In this document: positions 24,660 to 37,490 of the stretch, piece by piece
Position numbering within the stretch: the first letter of the stretch is position 1
How the letters are laid out: the number at the start of each line of letters is the position of its first letter
DNA from: Whitmania pigra
Taxonomy: Eukaryota; Annelida; Clitellata; Hirudinida; Haemopidae
Length of the DNA stretch: 64,000 nucleotides
Direction: 5' to 3'
Assembly: GCA_021613335.1 (NCBI GenBank)
Contig: JAJTWR010000404.1
Span: 243,501-307,500 of the forward strand
Translations under genes and position numbers: made by a program
Notes under the pieces: model-generated
What the model saw: only the letters and a program-made list of their open reading frames with translations
The model's database searches: none
Told to the model about the DNA's origin: nothing

Positions 24660-26025
24660 CAGTGTTGTAAAAATTACCTCATTTCGGTAACTAGTTACAA
24701 GTAAAAGTAATACCTCAAAAAGCTACTTAAGTATAAGTAAGAGTATTGTCTCAAAAATTTACTCAAGTAAAAGTTAAAAGTTACAGCGTCCAAAAGTTAC
24801 TTTTAAGTAAAAATTACAAGTAACTTTGATGCCGCCATTATTGTGATCATACATCATTCCGTATTATTTAAAAGGAATTGTTTCTCTTATCGTTAAAACA
24901 ATTACTGGTATTAACTGCTAGTACTAACAGTCATTAAGTAATAACATTTGAACTAATGCATTCTTTTGGTGTTTTTATTATTTATTACATTACAATCACA
25001 AATTTTTGTTAATTTTTAACATAACTAAGTCCTCGAATAGTTTGTCACTCATTATGGTCCTTCAGCTGTTCTTTGTCATACCAGAAGAGCTGAATAACGT
25101 TCAACAGCTGCACTAGCTAGCAGAGGAGTGTTCAACTGGATAAATAATTTCTTCAGGGTATCGCTTCCAGTAATAATGTTCATGTCAACTGATCGGTCTC
25201 GAAGATACTGCATCAGAATATCAGTTGACCTTGTGCAATTGAAGAAACTGTCTTCAAAACTGTCAGCATCAGATGAACGAGAGCTCAAAGCTCGTCCATC
25301 TTTGCTGCATTAGAAGATGCTATTTTGGCTACCAGTTTCTCATCAAGCTTGACAATCGTTAGCAAAGATATCCCATATTCCTTAACTTCTGTTGGATGCA
25401 TGCGTTCCACGTGCTTCTTCAAGTTAGATGAAGAACCTTCATATGCTGAACATGTAGTTTTTGTTTCTGTTGGCAGAGTAGGCATACATACTTATATGAT
25501 TTTCCTTTGATTGAAATCTGAACATTTTGTTCAAATACGGCCACGGACTATCTTCACCCTTGTTCCTCTTATCTTCGCTAACGACACTAAAAATGGCTTC
25601 AAATGAAGCCATACTACGATATATTAAATCTTATCTTATATTATTATATGTATACAATATTATATATTAAAAAAGCTTCGGTATGACTAATCAACAATTT
25701 CCGATTTAAAACAAAAACGACCGGCGATAACCACAATAACAAAAGAGCGATGATCGGGAAGGGGAAGGTTCTCGAACGAACCAAAGAATAACAATCTAGA
25801 ATTTAAATTTTTTTAAAATAAATTAAACTAATTTAAAATGTTATTTATGTTACTTTGTAACGTCTTGCGCCAAAAAGGTAACGAATTAAAAGTATGACCA
25901 AAAATAGTAATTTGTTACAAGTAAGAGTACAAAATCTTTTTTGTAATTGTTACAAGTAAAAATTACCAAAAAATGTAATTAATTACAGTAACGAATTACA
26001 TGTAATTCGATACTGCACAACACTG
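24660..26025 (-). mobile_element. Internally deleted hAT element with BED finger
   Basis: A 1366-bp element starting CAGTGTTGTAAAAATTACC and ending ...GCACAACACTG, flanked by the exact duplication TTTAAGAG. Transposase remnants run on the minus strand. The subterminal regions are rich in AGTTAC/GTAACT motifs, usual binding sites for hAT transposases. It interrupts a composite-repeat linker. Confidence 0.9.
25076..25610 (-). pseudogene. Deleted hAT transposase remnant: BED finger joined to hATC tail
   Basis: On minus, 25610-25500 starts MASFEAIFSVV and includes WPYLNKMF. A frame change follows. The remaining BED finger includes SSSNLKKHVERMHP (25285-25485). 25288-25076 then encodes the dimerisation tail with FIQLNTPLLASAAVERYSALL. 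The whole catalytic middle of the transposase is missing, so the copy is non-autonomous. Confidence 0.75.
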
Positions 26026-26033
26026 TTTAAGAG
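26026..26033 (+). repeat. 8-bp target site duplication, right
   Basis: TTTAAGAG, identical to 24652-24659. Confidence 0.9.
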
Positions 26034-26456
26034 TGCGTCAAAAATAATTTTCAAGTTAAAGTTTTTTATATGACTATAACAAGCCTTTGTTTATTGTTTG
26101 ATTTTCTATAAAATTATTTTCTCCGTTTTTGTAACGACATTGCAATAAGTGGCACACGTCACCGTCTTAATCAGTATTTTTATTATTTGGATGACCTTAA
26201 GAGGTCAAAAAGTACGAGTTAAGATCGTACGGCTGGTTTGTGTGATCGATGGAGGCGAACATAGAAACTAGGTTGTCAATGTAGCGACATCTTTAGAGCA
26301 ATGTTTCTTAAAATTGGTAAATTAATTTTAAACATATTTATTTATAAATTTAAAAATACGTTATTATTAATTTTGTTTTATTTATCATCGTTATTAAAAA
26401 ATTACATAAATATGTTTAATACTTGTTGTCTTATGGTAGATTCCACTAATAGATTC

Positions 26457-26590
26457 ACAAAACACCTCTGCTTAGTGAAGTACCTGGCCTCATATATTCA
26501 TAAATGGGTGAATTGTTTACGCATTTTCATCTTTTGACATTTTTTTTTTTTTTTGAGGGCTTGTGAGCCAGTTCTCTCACATTATAACGA
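26457..26590 (+). repeat. Example class-iii hairpin unit
   Basis: Box CACAAAACACCTCTGCTTAG (26457-26476), then ACCTGGCCTCATATATTCA, then GGCTTGTGAGCC (26558-26569) followed by AGTTCTCTCACATTATAACG. The tail AGTTCTCTCGCTAGTCATTG type is shared by other class-iii units. Confidence 0.6.
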
Positions 26591-26599
26591 TGTGGATCT

Positions 26600-26692
26600 A
26601 ATCCGTAACTCGGATGTTTGGAAGTCCAGTGGGAAAGAATTTATGAATTTAGATATGTTCGCCTCTGTACTTTCGGTACTCTTTCTTTTATT
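26600..26692 (+). repeat. About 90-bp repeat shared with 36075-36165 (inverted)
   Basis: CGTAACTCGGATGTTTGG, CCAGTGGGAAAGAATTTATG and TTCGCCTCTGTACTTTCGG recur in reverse complement near 36080-36160. It is not part of the hairpin units and its origin is unknown. Confidence 0.75.
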
Positions 26693-27652
26693 TGGTGAAT
26701 TAAATTTTGCCAAATTTATGACTATGAGCTAATTTTATTAATGATAATAATTGTATTAAATGTATTTAACAATTGCTTCTGAATGATCGATTCTCCTTTA
26801 TCATTCACAAAACACCCCTGATTATTATTATTAATAATTGTAATTAAAAAATATTAAATATAAATATTAAATCGTTAGCGATGTCCTCATTTTTTCAATG
26901 GTGTTTGGATGTTCTCTAGCAAGTATTTTTAAATTTGATATATTAAACTTTAAATTAGTTTATTAATTGTTATTGCGACAGCTTTGCGTCATGTTATTAA
27001 TATATAATTTGGGTATAACAATTTTTTATATTGTTGGTTCTGCTGATATAGATAAAAATTCATTGCGAACTTTCAATTCACCTCTTCTAAAGAAGAAATT
27101 TATTGTTAAATATTTTACTCAAATTTTCATTGAGTTCTCATCTTAAAAAAGAAATTGTTGTTTTGGATGGTCTTTTATTATAGGACCAAAAATAGTGGCG
27201 ACATCTATCGTAAAGTGCTTTAGTATGCAATTCGCAAGGCATTGTGTGAAACACCCCTATTTTTGATAATATCATAGCAATAAATATTTAGATAATAAAT
27301 ATGTCACGTATGATATTTGTCTAATTCATTGATTATTTGGATGACCTTAAAAGGCCAAACAGTATGAGTCGAGGTCAGGCGGTTTGTGTGTATTGTCGAA
27401 GAAAGGTGTGTCAAACTAGTTTGTCATTAAAGCGACATCTTTCAAACAGATTCTTTATTAAATTTGGTAAATTTGATTTTTTCCAAAATTATGTTTATAA
27501 GCTATTTTATTAATATTAGCAATTGTATTAAATATATTTAACAATTGTTTCTGAATCATCAATTTTCCTGACTTTATCATTCACAAACATCCCTGCTTAG
27601 AAAACTGCATGGCCTCAAATAAGTAAAGGTGAATTTGTCATAGCAATTTAAC

Positions 27653-27812
27653 TTGCATATCTGTGAAAATTTTATACAATTATATTATAAAATTATGTTA
27701 TGTAATGAAAAATATAGTTAAGATTCGATTATTTGCATATCTGTGAAAATTTTATACAATTATATTATAAAATTATGTTATGTAATGAAAAATATAGTTA
27801 AGATTCGATTAT
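27653..27812 (+). repeat. Perfect 80-bp tandem duplication
   Basis: Two adjacent copies (27653-27732 and 27733-27812) beginning TTGCATATCTGTGAAAATTT and ending GATTCGATTAT appear identical. This indicates a very recent duplication or an assembly artefact. Confidence 0.9.
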
Positions 27813-30020
27813 TTGGGTGGCATTAAAATAGTGCCAAATAGAAAAAGTTAAGAGTGTAAAAATTCACGTCTTTCCTCCGCAGCCATGCAAACGATTTCTT
27901 AGGAGCAAAAACATGATACCGGGTTGCAATGTTTTACTTTTAATCAAAATGCCACCTTTGTAATAGTAATAATAATATTAAATAAAATAAAATGAAATAC
28001 ACAATTAAATTAAATATTTAACAATTCTCAATCATTAATTCGATAGGCATTTAGTTATTTCAAGTTGATCAAGCGCCATCTGTTTCTGACGATTTAAGTG
28101 CTTCTGGTTTATTTGGTTGGGTTTGCCATGGGTCGAGAGGTACGATTGGTTTGGTTTGTTGTTAGGGAGATGGGAATTTTGGATTGTGTTGTCCTTATAG
28201 GGACATTTTTCGAACATATTCTTTTGTAACATCAGAAATTTTTCGAAAAATAAAATTAAATGTTATTTTACTTATTTTTATTAATAATATTTAAATTTAA
28301 TATTTTTAACGGGTGATTGACGGATGCTATGAAAATTTTATACAATTATATTATATTAAAAAACTACGTTATTTAATGAAATATATAGTCATAACTCTGT
28401 ATTGATCTTCAATGTCATGTATATGTTTATTTTTTTAATGGTTTTGTGACCAAAACATTCTTCAATATCATTACATCAAAAACACTTCTGCTAAAACAGC
28501 AAGTATGGTTAAATATTTAAGTCAAATCTTTATCGAAGTATGATGTGGAAACCTGTTCGTAGATTTGTTTATTTTTGATGTTATTGCGACCGTCATTAAA
28601 AAATATTAATTCAACCAGCCAACCAACCAACCAGACGGCAAATCTCTTCATGATTATTTTTTAAAATTTAAATAAAATAATTTTTTTAAAATTATAATTT
28701 AAATTTATATATAATTGGATGGATGGCTATAATTTAAATTATATATAAATTTATTTAAATTTTATCATATTATGTTAAATTATATATAAATTTAAATTAA
28801 AATAACATTTTCTATCATCAACGAATTCTTCAAATTCAATTTTATCTTGAGCATTTTAAAACACCTTTGATAAGAGCGCAACATGTCGTTAAACATTTAA
28901 AAAGTAAAAATTTTGAGAAAAATTGATGGCGTCTTTTGAAAACAAAGGAAATATAATTTAAAATAGTGAGAGGTTATAAACAAAACTTTCTGAATGAAGT
29001 TTTCAACAATGCTCACTGTACCTGCTTTTGTTAATTTTATTTTTTCTTATTATCCTTATTATTAATGTAATTATTTAATATTTATAAGAATATTATTGTT
29101 ATAATTCATGCATTAATAATTACAGTTAATAATATCATTACTAGTTGTTGCAGGATGATCGATTATAATGAATATTTTAACAAAACTTTGCATTTTTTAA
29201 AAACACCCCTGCTAAGAAAACAGTGCCATTAAAGAATGTGCTCGTAATGGAGTCGATATCTGTACTCTGTAAATGATATTTTGGATGGTCATCTTTTCCA
29301 CGACCGAAAATACTCAAACGGAAATTGCTAACAACCCTTGGGTATTTGTGATGATTATCTATAGCTGCCATGTAAACAGAAAATTATTTGGAAAAAAAAT
29401 CTATTATGAGATTATTTGAAATTTAAATATTTTAAATAATTTATTATTATTATTATTATTATTAATATTATTTTTAATTTTCCTTTATGGCAACATCTTT
29501 TGAACACATTCTTTCCTAACGTTGGCAAATTAAATTTTGCGGAAATTAAAATTGTATTTTATGATATTATTTTTAATAATTATATTAAAATATATTTAAT
29601 TAGATGTGCCGGATGTTCCCTTCTTATGAACACACCGTTAAAAAAACTAGAAAACATACTGGCTTCGTAAACATAACATGAACATGTGACTGTACTTAAC
29701 ATGATTCTGTATGTAATAATTATTGATTATTATTTTATTTATTATTTTTTTCGAAGGCTGGTTGGCCTGTTCTCTCGCAAGTCATTGTAAAGCAGATATT
29801 TCTCCATCTTTTGTAGTAATTAAAATATGTTAAATTCATTGATAACATATTGAAATACAAAAAGTTAAGTTATTTGAAGTAATTTCCTATTGGTTAAGTG
29901 ATTAATATTAAGGTCATCCAAATAATAAAAAGCAGATTAAGACGGTGACGTGTGCCACTTAAATACTTATTGCAATGACGTTACAAAACGGAGCAAATAA
30001 TTTTACAAAAAATAAAACAC

Positions 30021-31250
30021 TAAGCAAAGGCTTGTTATAGTCATACACAAAACTTGATGTCGCCATAAAGAAAAAATAATGATAATAATTAATAATAATT
30101 TATTTTAAATATTTACATATAAATTTCAAATAATCTCGTAATTGATTTTTTTAAAGAAATATTTTTTTTGTTTTCATAGCTGCTGAGATAATCATCACAT
30201 ATACCCAAGGGTTGTTATTAATTTCCATTTGCAAAACCTGACCATCCAAAATATCACCGACTAAAGACAAAACCTTGTGCCCAAGGCGCGCACATTCGAC
30301 TTTAATATTTAAGGGTGTGCTGCTTGCTTAGCAGAGGTGTTTTTAAAAAATGACAAGTTTTGATAAAATATTAATTAGAATCGATCCTGCAACAACTAGT
30401 AATGATAACATTAACTGTAATAATAAGTACAATAATTTTAATAATAATATTAATATAAATATATGTCTTTACAAAGGCAAAAGAATTATGATAATTATAT
30501 TAATAATAAAAATAGCAATAACATTAACATTAATAATAATAATAATAATATAATATTGTATAATTATATTAATATTTGTTATGTATATTAATTTTAATAC
30601 TATTTATTTTTATAAAATAAATGTTATTATTAGAATTTTTAGTTATTTATTATTATAATTTTTATAATATTTATTATATTTATTAATATTACATTACAAT
30701 ATATATAATATGCATAATATATTTTTTACATTATATAATATAATTATTAATTTATTATATAAAATAGAAACTATTTAAAATAACGTAATATTTAAAACAT
30801 GTTCTATTTCAATAGATAAGTGTCAGTTCAAATGAACTCAATCAATTTTGAAAAATTTTCTAAAAACATTTATAATTTGATACAATAAACAATGGTATAT
30901 TGTTTGTAGGTGTTTTTGAAAAGTTCTAAATGATTTTTTTTAAATAACCCTGCTTAAATTAAAATTATTTAATAATTTAAAAGATAAAAAATAATTTTAT
31001 GAAAGATAAGCATATTTATGCTTACAAGTAAATGATTTAATGTCATTTCAACTTTATTTATTAATCATTACTTAATAGCTTTAATAGATTCATAATTATT
31101 AAAATAACATTAATAATAAAAATAGCAGTGACTAATAAATTAAAAGTTATGCAAGTATACGGTTAATAGAATTAGAAATGTGTTGGTCAAATTATCAGAA
31201 GCCATGTCTGTTTTAATGTGTTTTTTGTCTTTTTCCCTGCTGGTTAAGCT
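30021..31250 (-). repeat. Composite unit (sense minus) and AT-rich spacer
   Basis: A box in reverse (AGCAGAGGTGTTTTTAAAAA) near 30331 with its hairpin remnant near 30225. Then AT-rich sequence, with 31005-31210 related to 985-1190. No gene is seen. Confidence 0.55.
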
Positions 31251-31254
31251 TGTC

Positions 31255-31862
31255 ACTCTTCTTTTTTACAAAACCCATAAAAACTCAAAGAAACCCAATG
31301 AAAACCCAAAGAAAATTCAAGATACTTAAACCCAAAAAACCTAAAGATAACCCAAAGAAACTCAAAAAAAACTCAAAGAAACCCCTAGCCCTAAATAAAC
31401 AAAACCCAAAAAAATCAAAGATACCTTAAAAACTTAAAGAAACCCAAAGGAAACCCAAAAAACCTAAAGAAAACCCAAAGAAAACTAAAGAAACCCCAAA
31501 GAAAACTCAAGAAACTAAAAAAACCTCAAAGAAACCCAAAGAAAACCTTAAAGAAACTCAAAGAAACCCCTAAACGTTAACTAAAAAAAAAACCAAAGAA
31601 ACTCAAAAAAACTCAAAGAAACCACTAACCCTAGATAAACAAAACCCAAATAAATCAAAGATACCAAAAAACTTAAAGAAACCCAAAGAAACCCAAAGCA
31701 AACCCAAAGCAAACCCAAAGAAACCCCACAGAAAACTCAAGAAACTCAAAAAAAACCTCAAAGAAACCCAATGTAAACCAAAAAAACCTAAAGAAAACCC
31801 AAAGAAAACTCAAGAAACTTAAAAAAAAACTCAAAGAAAACCAAAGAAACCCCAAAAAACCT
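31255..31862. repeat. A/C-rich minisatellite, units like AAACCCAAAGAAAACTCAAAG
   Basis: About 600 bases made of variants of AAACCCAAAGAA, AACTCAAAGAAACCC and CCTAAAGAAAACCC, almost devoid of G and with few T on this strand. A longer super-unit of about 250 bp repeats (AACCCTAGATAAACAAAACCC near 31628 resembles CCCTAAATAAACAAAACCC near 31390). A minus-strand frame (31673-31855) is low-complexity Phe/Leu/Gly and is not a gene. Confidence 0.9.
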
Positions 31863-33167
31863 AATAATTATTATTTAATGTAATCAGAAAAATTATTAAA
31901 AACTAAAATATTAAATTATATTAATTAATAACAATAGCTACCATTAATAATCAAAAGCAGCTTCGAATAAATTCAATTAGAATTACATCAGATTCACAAA
32001 ATATTATTGCTGTAACATGTTTCAACAATATTAATAATAATAAATGAAATTAATAAATATATTTTATAATAATAATAATTCACTAATTCAGAATGCAATT
32101 GGTAGCAGACATTATCTGATGATGCCGTGAAAATTTTATGCAATTATATTATATTATAAAATTATGTTATGTAATGAAATATATAGCCATATCTTCATAG
32201 TGATCTTCAACATTACATATATATTAATTTTTGTGAATGGTTTTGTGACCAAAACATACTTTAATATCATTACATCAAAAACACCTCTGCTAAAACAGCA
32301 AGCATGGTTAAATATTTATGTAAAATCTCCATTGAGGTCTTACGAGATCATATGTCCACTTAATTTTGATGGTCCTGCGACCGTCATTAAAAAATATTAA
32401 ATATAAATTTTAAATCGTTAGCGATGTCCTCATTAGTTCAATGGTGTTGTATTTGGATGATTGGCTGGCAAGTTCTCTCGAAAGTATTTTTAAAATTGAT
32501 GTATTAAACTTTAAATTAGTTCATTAATTGTTATTGCTACATCATTTCATCATGTTATTTATATATTTATATAATGGGTGTAACAATTTTTTTATATGGT
32601 CGCTTAATTAACAATTAATTAACTTCATCGAGAACTTGTCAAATCACCTCTTGTAAAGAAAAAGCTTATTGTTTTATTTTCTAAACAATTACAAAAACAC
32701 CCCTGTTTTTGGTAATGCCATAGCAATAAATAATTAACATGATGATAAATATGTCATTATTATAATTTTTTTTCTATTGCATTGATTGTTTGGATGACCT
32801 TAAGAGGTCAAACATTATGACTTGAGGTCAGACGGTTAGTTTGTATGGTCGATGGGAGGTATGGAATTTTAAACTAGTTTGTCATTAAAGCGACATTTTT
32901 CAAACAAATTCTTTCTTAAATTTGGTGAATTAAATTTTACCAAAAATATGATTATAAGCTAATTTTATGGTCTAAAAATATATTTAAAATTAGTTTTATT
33001 TGTTATAGAAGCATACTTGAATACAGTACAAGGCCGTTAAGCGAACACTAATCCGCGAATTCACTTAAGCTGATAAAAAACTTTGGATCCCAATTTTTAT
33101 TCTGTCGTCAGGCAATCTCCTCTAGTTGGAGCATTCATTATAGATTCTTTTGGATAGCACCTAGGCC
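31863..33167 (+). repeat. AT-rich spacer and composite units, sense plus
   Basis: Boxes near 32275 and 32693; hairpins GATGGTCCTGCGACCGTC near 32364 and GACCTTAAGAGGTC near 32797. The segment after the class-ii hairpin (AAAGCGACATTTTTCAAAC and ATTAAATTTTACCAAA) is the ii-to-iii linker. No gene is seen. Confidence 0.65.
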
Positions 33168-33535
33168 CAGTGATTCCGAGTACTTAAGTACACAAGTACA
33201 CAAGTACTTAAATACATTTGTTGTAATTAAGTATTTATACTTAAGTCCTTTCACGATTGTGTACTTAGTACTTGTACTTTGAATACATTTTTAATAATTA
33301 TTAATAAGTACATTTTAAGTACTTTACAATTTTTTTTTAAATAATGTAACAGACTCTGACAAATATTTTGAAACACTGCTTCTTTTAAAGAAAAATAAGC
33401 AATTTTATTGATAAATGTAAATTCTGTTACACTTGTCTTAACATTGTATTGAAGATAATGAATATTATTTCTGATCAATGAAGGTCCCCAAAAGTACTTG
33501 TACTTCTACTTAAGTACATTGACTACAACGTACTG
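33168..33535. mobile_element. Small hAT-like MITE (368 bp)
   Basis: Starts CAGTGATTCCGAGTACTTAAG and ends ...CTACAACGTACTG. The subterminal parts on both sides are dense in AAGTAC/GTACTT, as in hAT elements. Flanks CCTAGGCC (33160-33167) and CGTAGGCC (33536-33543) match at 7 of 8 positions, fitting an old target duplication. It has no transposase. Confidence 0.75.
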
Positions 33536-34520
33536 CGTAGGCCGTTATGTTTCTCAGTAATTTTATTAATCTTTAAATTAATTTATTTGTAATTATCATG
33601 TTATTAATATCATCTGTTGCTAATTATGGATAGACTTAGTCGAATTTAGTTATAATGCAGTAAGAGATTTTGGAAAAGTTGACGTTTTCATAAAAAGTTT
33701 ATTTTGTTAATGGGCAGAGTACTAATTTAAATTTTGATGTGTTGAAAAAGCAATGGAAAAAATTAATTAAAAAAAAAATTGACCAACATTTCGAGATATA
33801 GAGCACTAAAGATTTTTTAATTTTTGCTGAATTTAAAAACTGCAAAACGCATCTGGATGAAACTTTTCATGTATTTAGAACATTATATTATAAGCAAACT
33901 TGACAAAATATTATTGATTATAAATGTTAAGTTGTCAAAATATTTTATTTCAAAAAGTGGAAGTTTTGCAAATATTTCTCATTTTCTGAGCAGCATTCTT
34001 CTAAAACCATGAATCTCAAAATATTAATTTTTATATTATTTATTAGGTTAAAATTAACCAAACAAATCCCTTAAATAGAATTATTCTCTCTTATTTTGCA
34101 ACGTTAGTTGTCATATTACGTATGGCCAATTTGCAAAATATCTTCTAATTCACGGTTACATTTTGTAATTCCCCATTGAATAAATCATTTTTTTTTGAGT
34201 CTGTAAAAGTCTTTGCGTATTGTTTGTTCTTTAAAATGCAAAAAACACCACTGTTTTGATAACGCTGTAACAATAAGTATTAACAATAAGAAGCACATGT
34301 CGGAGCTGTAGTTTCAAGTGGTAGATTATTTGGATGACCTTAAAAGGTCAAATCGAGGTCGGAGGGTTGGTTTGTATGGTCGATGGAAGGTGTGGAATTT
34401 CAAACTAGTTGTGTCATTAAAGCGACATCTTCTGAAAATATTCTTTCTTAATATTGGTGAAATTTTGCCAAATTTATGTTTATAAGTTATTTTTCTTATT
34501 ATTAATAACTGTATTAAATA
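33536..34520 (+). repeat. AT-rich spacer and class-ii unit
   Basis: 33536-34200 is AT-rich with no recognised content. A class-ii unit follows: box near 34238, hairpin GACCTTAAAAGGTC near 34338, and the linker AAAGCGACATCTTCTG. No gene is seen. Confidence 0.55.
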
Positions 34521-34523
34521 TAT

Positions 34524-34678
<155 letters not shown>

Positions 34679-35975
34679 TAAAGAATTTTTCCGGTCTTTA
34701 TTCAAATATTTAATAATATATAATATAAAATATATATTATTATATATTTATATATATATTATATATTGTAATAATATTATATATATCTATAATCTTATAT
34801 ATAAATATTATATATTTAATAATATTATTAAATATTAATTACATTTAAATACAAATATAAATTATAATATAAACATTTAAAAAGTAAAAATTTTGAGAGA
34901 ATTGATGGTGTCTTTTGAAAACAAAGGAAAAATATTTAAAATAGTGAGTGGTTATAATCAAAATTTTCTGAATGAAGTTTTCGACAATGCTCACTGTACC
35001 TGCTCATTATAATTGTTGTTGTTAATAATAACAATAATAATAACTTTCATAATAGATAAATATAATTTAAAACAATAATAGTAACATAATTAATTAAAAT
35101 ATATAATTATATTTTAAATATTAATTTAATAATTTTTATAATAAACTGTTATATAATGAATAAATACAGAAACGTCGTTAACTGTAATAAGTTTTTGTAT
35201 ATTGTTTGTTCTTCTCTAAAATGCAAAAAACACCACTGTTTCGATAACGCTATGTCAATAAGTATTTAAGAAGCACATGTCGTCGCAAATTGTCCATTAG
35301 GTTATCCTCTATTATTTGGGTGGCCTAAAGAGGTCAAATAGTGTCAAAAAGGTAAAATGGTGTTTGATAATTTTTCGTTCAATTATTATTGCTTATTTTA
35401 AAACGAGGATTTAATTTTGATTTTTATTTAGAAAATGTCTTAAAAATTCATTGAGAACTTCTCAAATCACCTCAAAATAGAAATTGTTAACAGTCTATTG
35501 GTGCATGTGAAGAATATCACAACTGCAGAAACATGTTGAATCTACAAATGTTTGTGGTAGATCATAAATAGCATTATAAATTAAATAAGATTAAAAAAAT
35601 TAATAAAATTTGTTTGCAGACACAATTTTAACTAATTCATTTATAATTGTTGTTAATTTTATTTTTTCTTATTATCCATATTATTAATTATTTAATATTT
35701 ATAAGAATATTATTATTATAATGAATGTATTTATTATTACAGTTAATAATATCATTACTGCAGGATGATCTATTATAATGAATATTTTAACAAAACTTTG
35801 CATTTTTTTAAAAACACCTCTGCTAAGAAAGCAGCATATCCTTAAAGCCGAATGTGCACGCATTGGAGTTGACATTTGTGTTCCGTATGTGATATTTTGG
35901 ATGATCATCTTTTACACGACCGAAAATACTCAAACGAAAATTGCTAACAATCCTTAGGTATATGTAATGATTATC
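34679..35975 (+). repeat. Direct segmental repeat, copy 3
   Basis: 34679-35290 matches 43525-44120, and 34990-35975 matches 21735-22700 and 12200-13170. It holds a class-ii unit (GGCCTAAAGAGGTC near 35320) and a class-i variant unit (box near 35811). No gene is seen. Confidence 0.85.
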
Positions 35976-37250
35976 TACAAATCTTAAATGCTTCTTGCAG
36001 TGATCCACAACATCCGCCGTCAAGTAGATCGCGAAAACAGAAAAAGTGAAAAGTTTGTCTTGTCATTGAGCACTTAGGCAGTACCGAAAGTACAGAGGCG
36101 AACATCTCTAAATTCATAAATTCTTTCCCACTGGACTACCAAACATCCGAGTTACGTATTAGTTCCACGGAGTTCGCAACACCAGTCAGTCGTCGTGATT
36201 TTTTAGTTTGCATATGCTTTGACGTCAGCAGTGTCTGCAAGTTTTGCTGTTTGTTTACTTTCCATCGTTATTCAACGTTGCCTCAGCCAATACAATGACC
36301 TGTGTACTCTTGTGTGAAACCTGTGATAATTGTCACATCAAGGGTTGTTTATTATTTTTAATCACTAAGAAATATCTGTCTTCAAATCAAAGACCGCCGG
36401 AAAAATTAATTTGCCACATACTCGCCAAACTATTGCTCAGGAAATTTCACTTAAATATTGAAAATACGTTGTTCTCTTAAGAAAGGTGTTTTCTAATATT
36501 ACTCATTGCGAATGCTAAAAAAAATTTAAAATTAATTCTTTGATTTAAAAAATATAACAATAATTGAATGAAAGGTAAAAAAAATGACATATTTGCGCTT
36601 TTACCGTCATTTATATATTTTCATTATACAGTAGTTTTTACATAGAAAATTATAATATTATATTATTATCATCCGTTTTTTTAAACGCAATAATAATTGA
36701 ATGAAAAAATATAAAATACCATATTTATTATTAAGTATTATAAAGTAGTATCAAAACTAGTCGATTATACAATAGCTTTAACATAAGCAAAATTATTAAA
36801 ATAATGCTATTAATAGTAATATTAATTATTGAAATTAATGATAATAATATTAATCACCAAACCTGCAGAAAATTTCTTAGAATAAAATAATTTAACATAA
36901 ACAAATCATTTTATATTTCATGACATTACTAATGAATTTAACATTATAATTAATTATTTATAATTTCTACCAAATATAGAGAAGTATCTGAATTACAATG
37001 ACTAGCGAGAGATCTGGCCAATCAGCCATAAAAAAAAGGAAGAAGTAAGACCGATGCGTTTGATTGCAGGATCACATTAACTATAATGAGGCCAGTGAGA
37101 TATCTAAGCAGAGGTGTTTTCTTAATAATACGATAAAAGAATGGAACATCCGGCAAAACGAATTAAGTACATTTATGTGTAATTTGTATTAATAATAACA
37201 TGTCACATATTAATAAATTTAGCAGAAGTTAATTTACCAGCTTTAAGAAA
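35976..37250 (-). repeat. Inverted about 90-bp repeat and composite units, sense minus
   Basis: 36075-36165 is the reverse complement of 26600-26692. Reverse-oriented boxes lie near 36480 and 37105, each preceded by degenerate hairpins. A 78-codon frame at 36244-36480 shows no recognisable domain. Confidence 0.55.
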
Positions 37251-37255
37251 GAATG

Positions 37256-37490
<235 letters not shown>

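Larger units (their letters stand above)
26034..30020 (+). repeat. Composite hairpin repeats, sense plus, in i-ii-iii order
   Basis: Linker continuation, then class ii (GACCTTAAGAGGTC near 26200), class iii (26457-26569), class i (GGTCTTTTATTATAGGACC near 27172), class ii (near 27342), class iii start (near 27585), class i variants (near 28478, 28858, 29203) and class iii (near 29755). A partial copy of the 1.1-kb repeat lies at 28895-29480. An exact 80-bp tandem duplication lies at 27653-27812. No gene is seen. Confidence 0.7.

Noticed and set aside
31673..31855. 60-codon Phe/Leu/Gly-rich minus frame
   Set aside because: Produced by the A/C-rich minisatellite. Its periodic composition resembles membrane segments only by chance.
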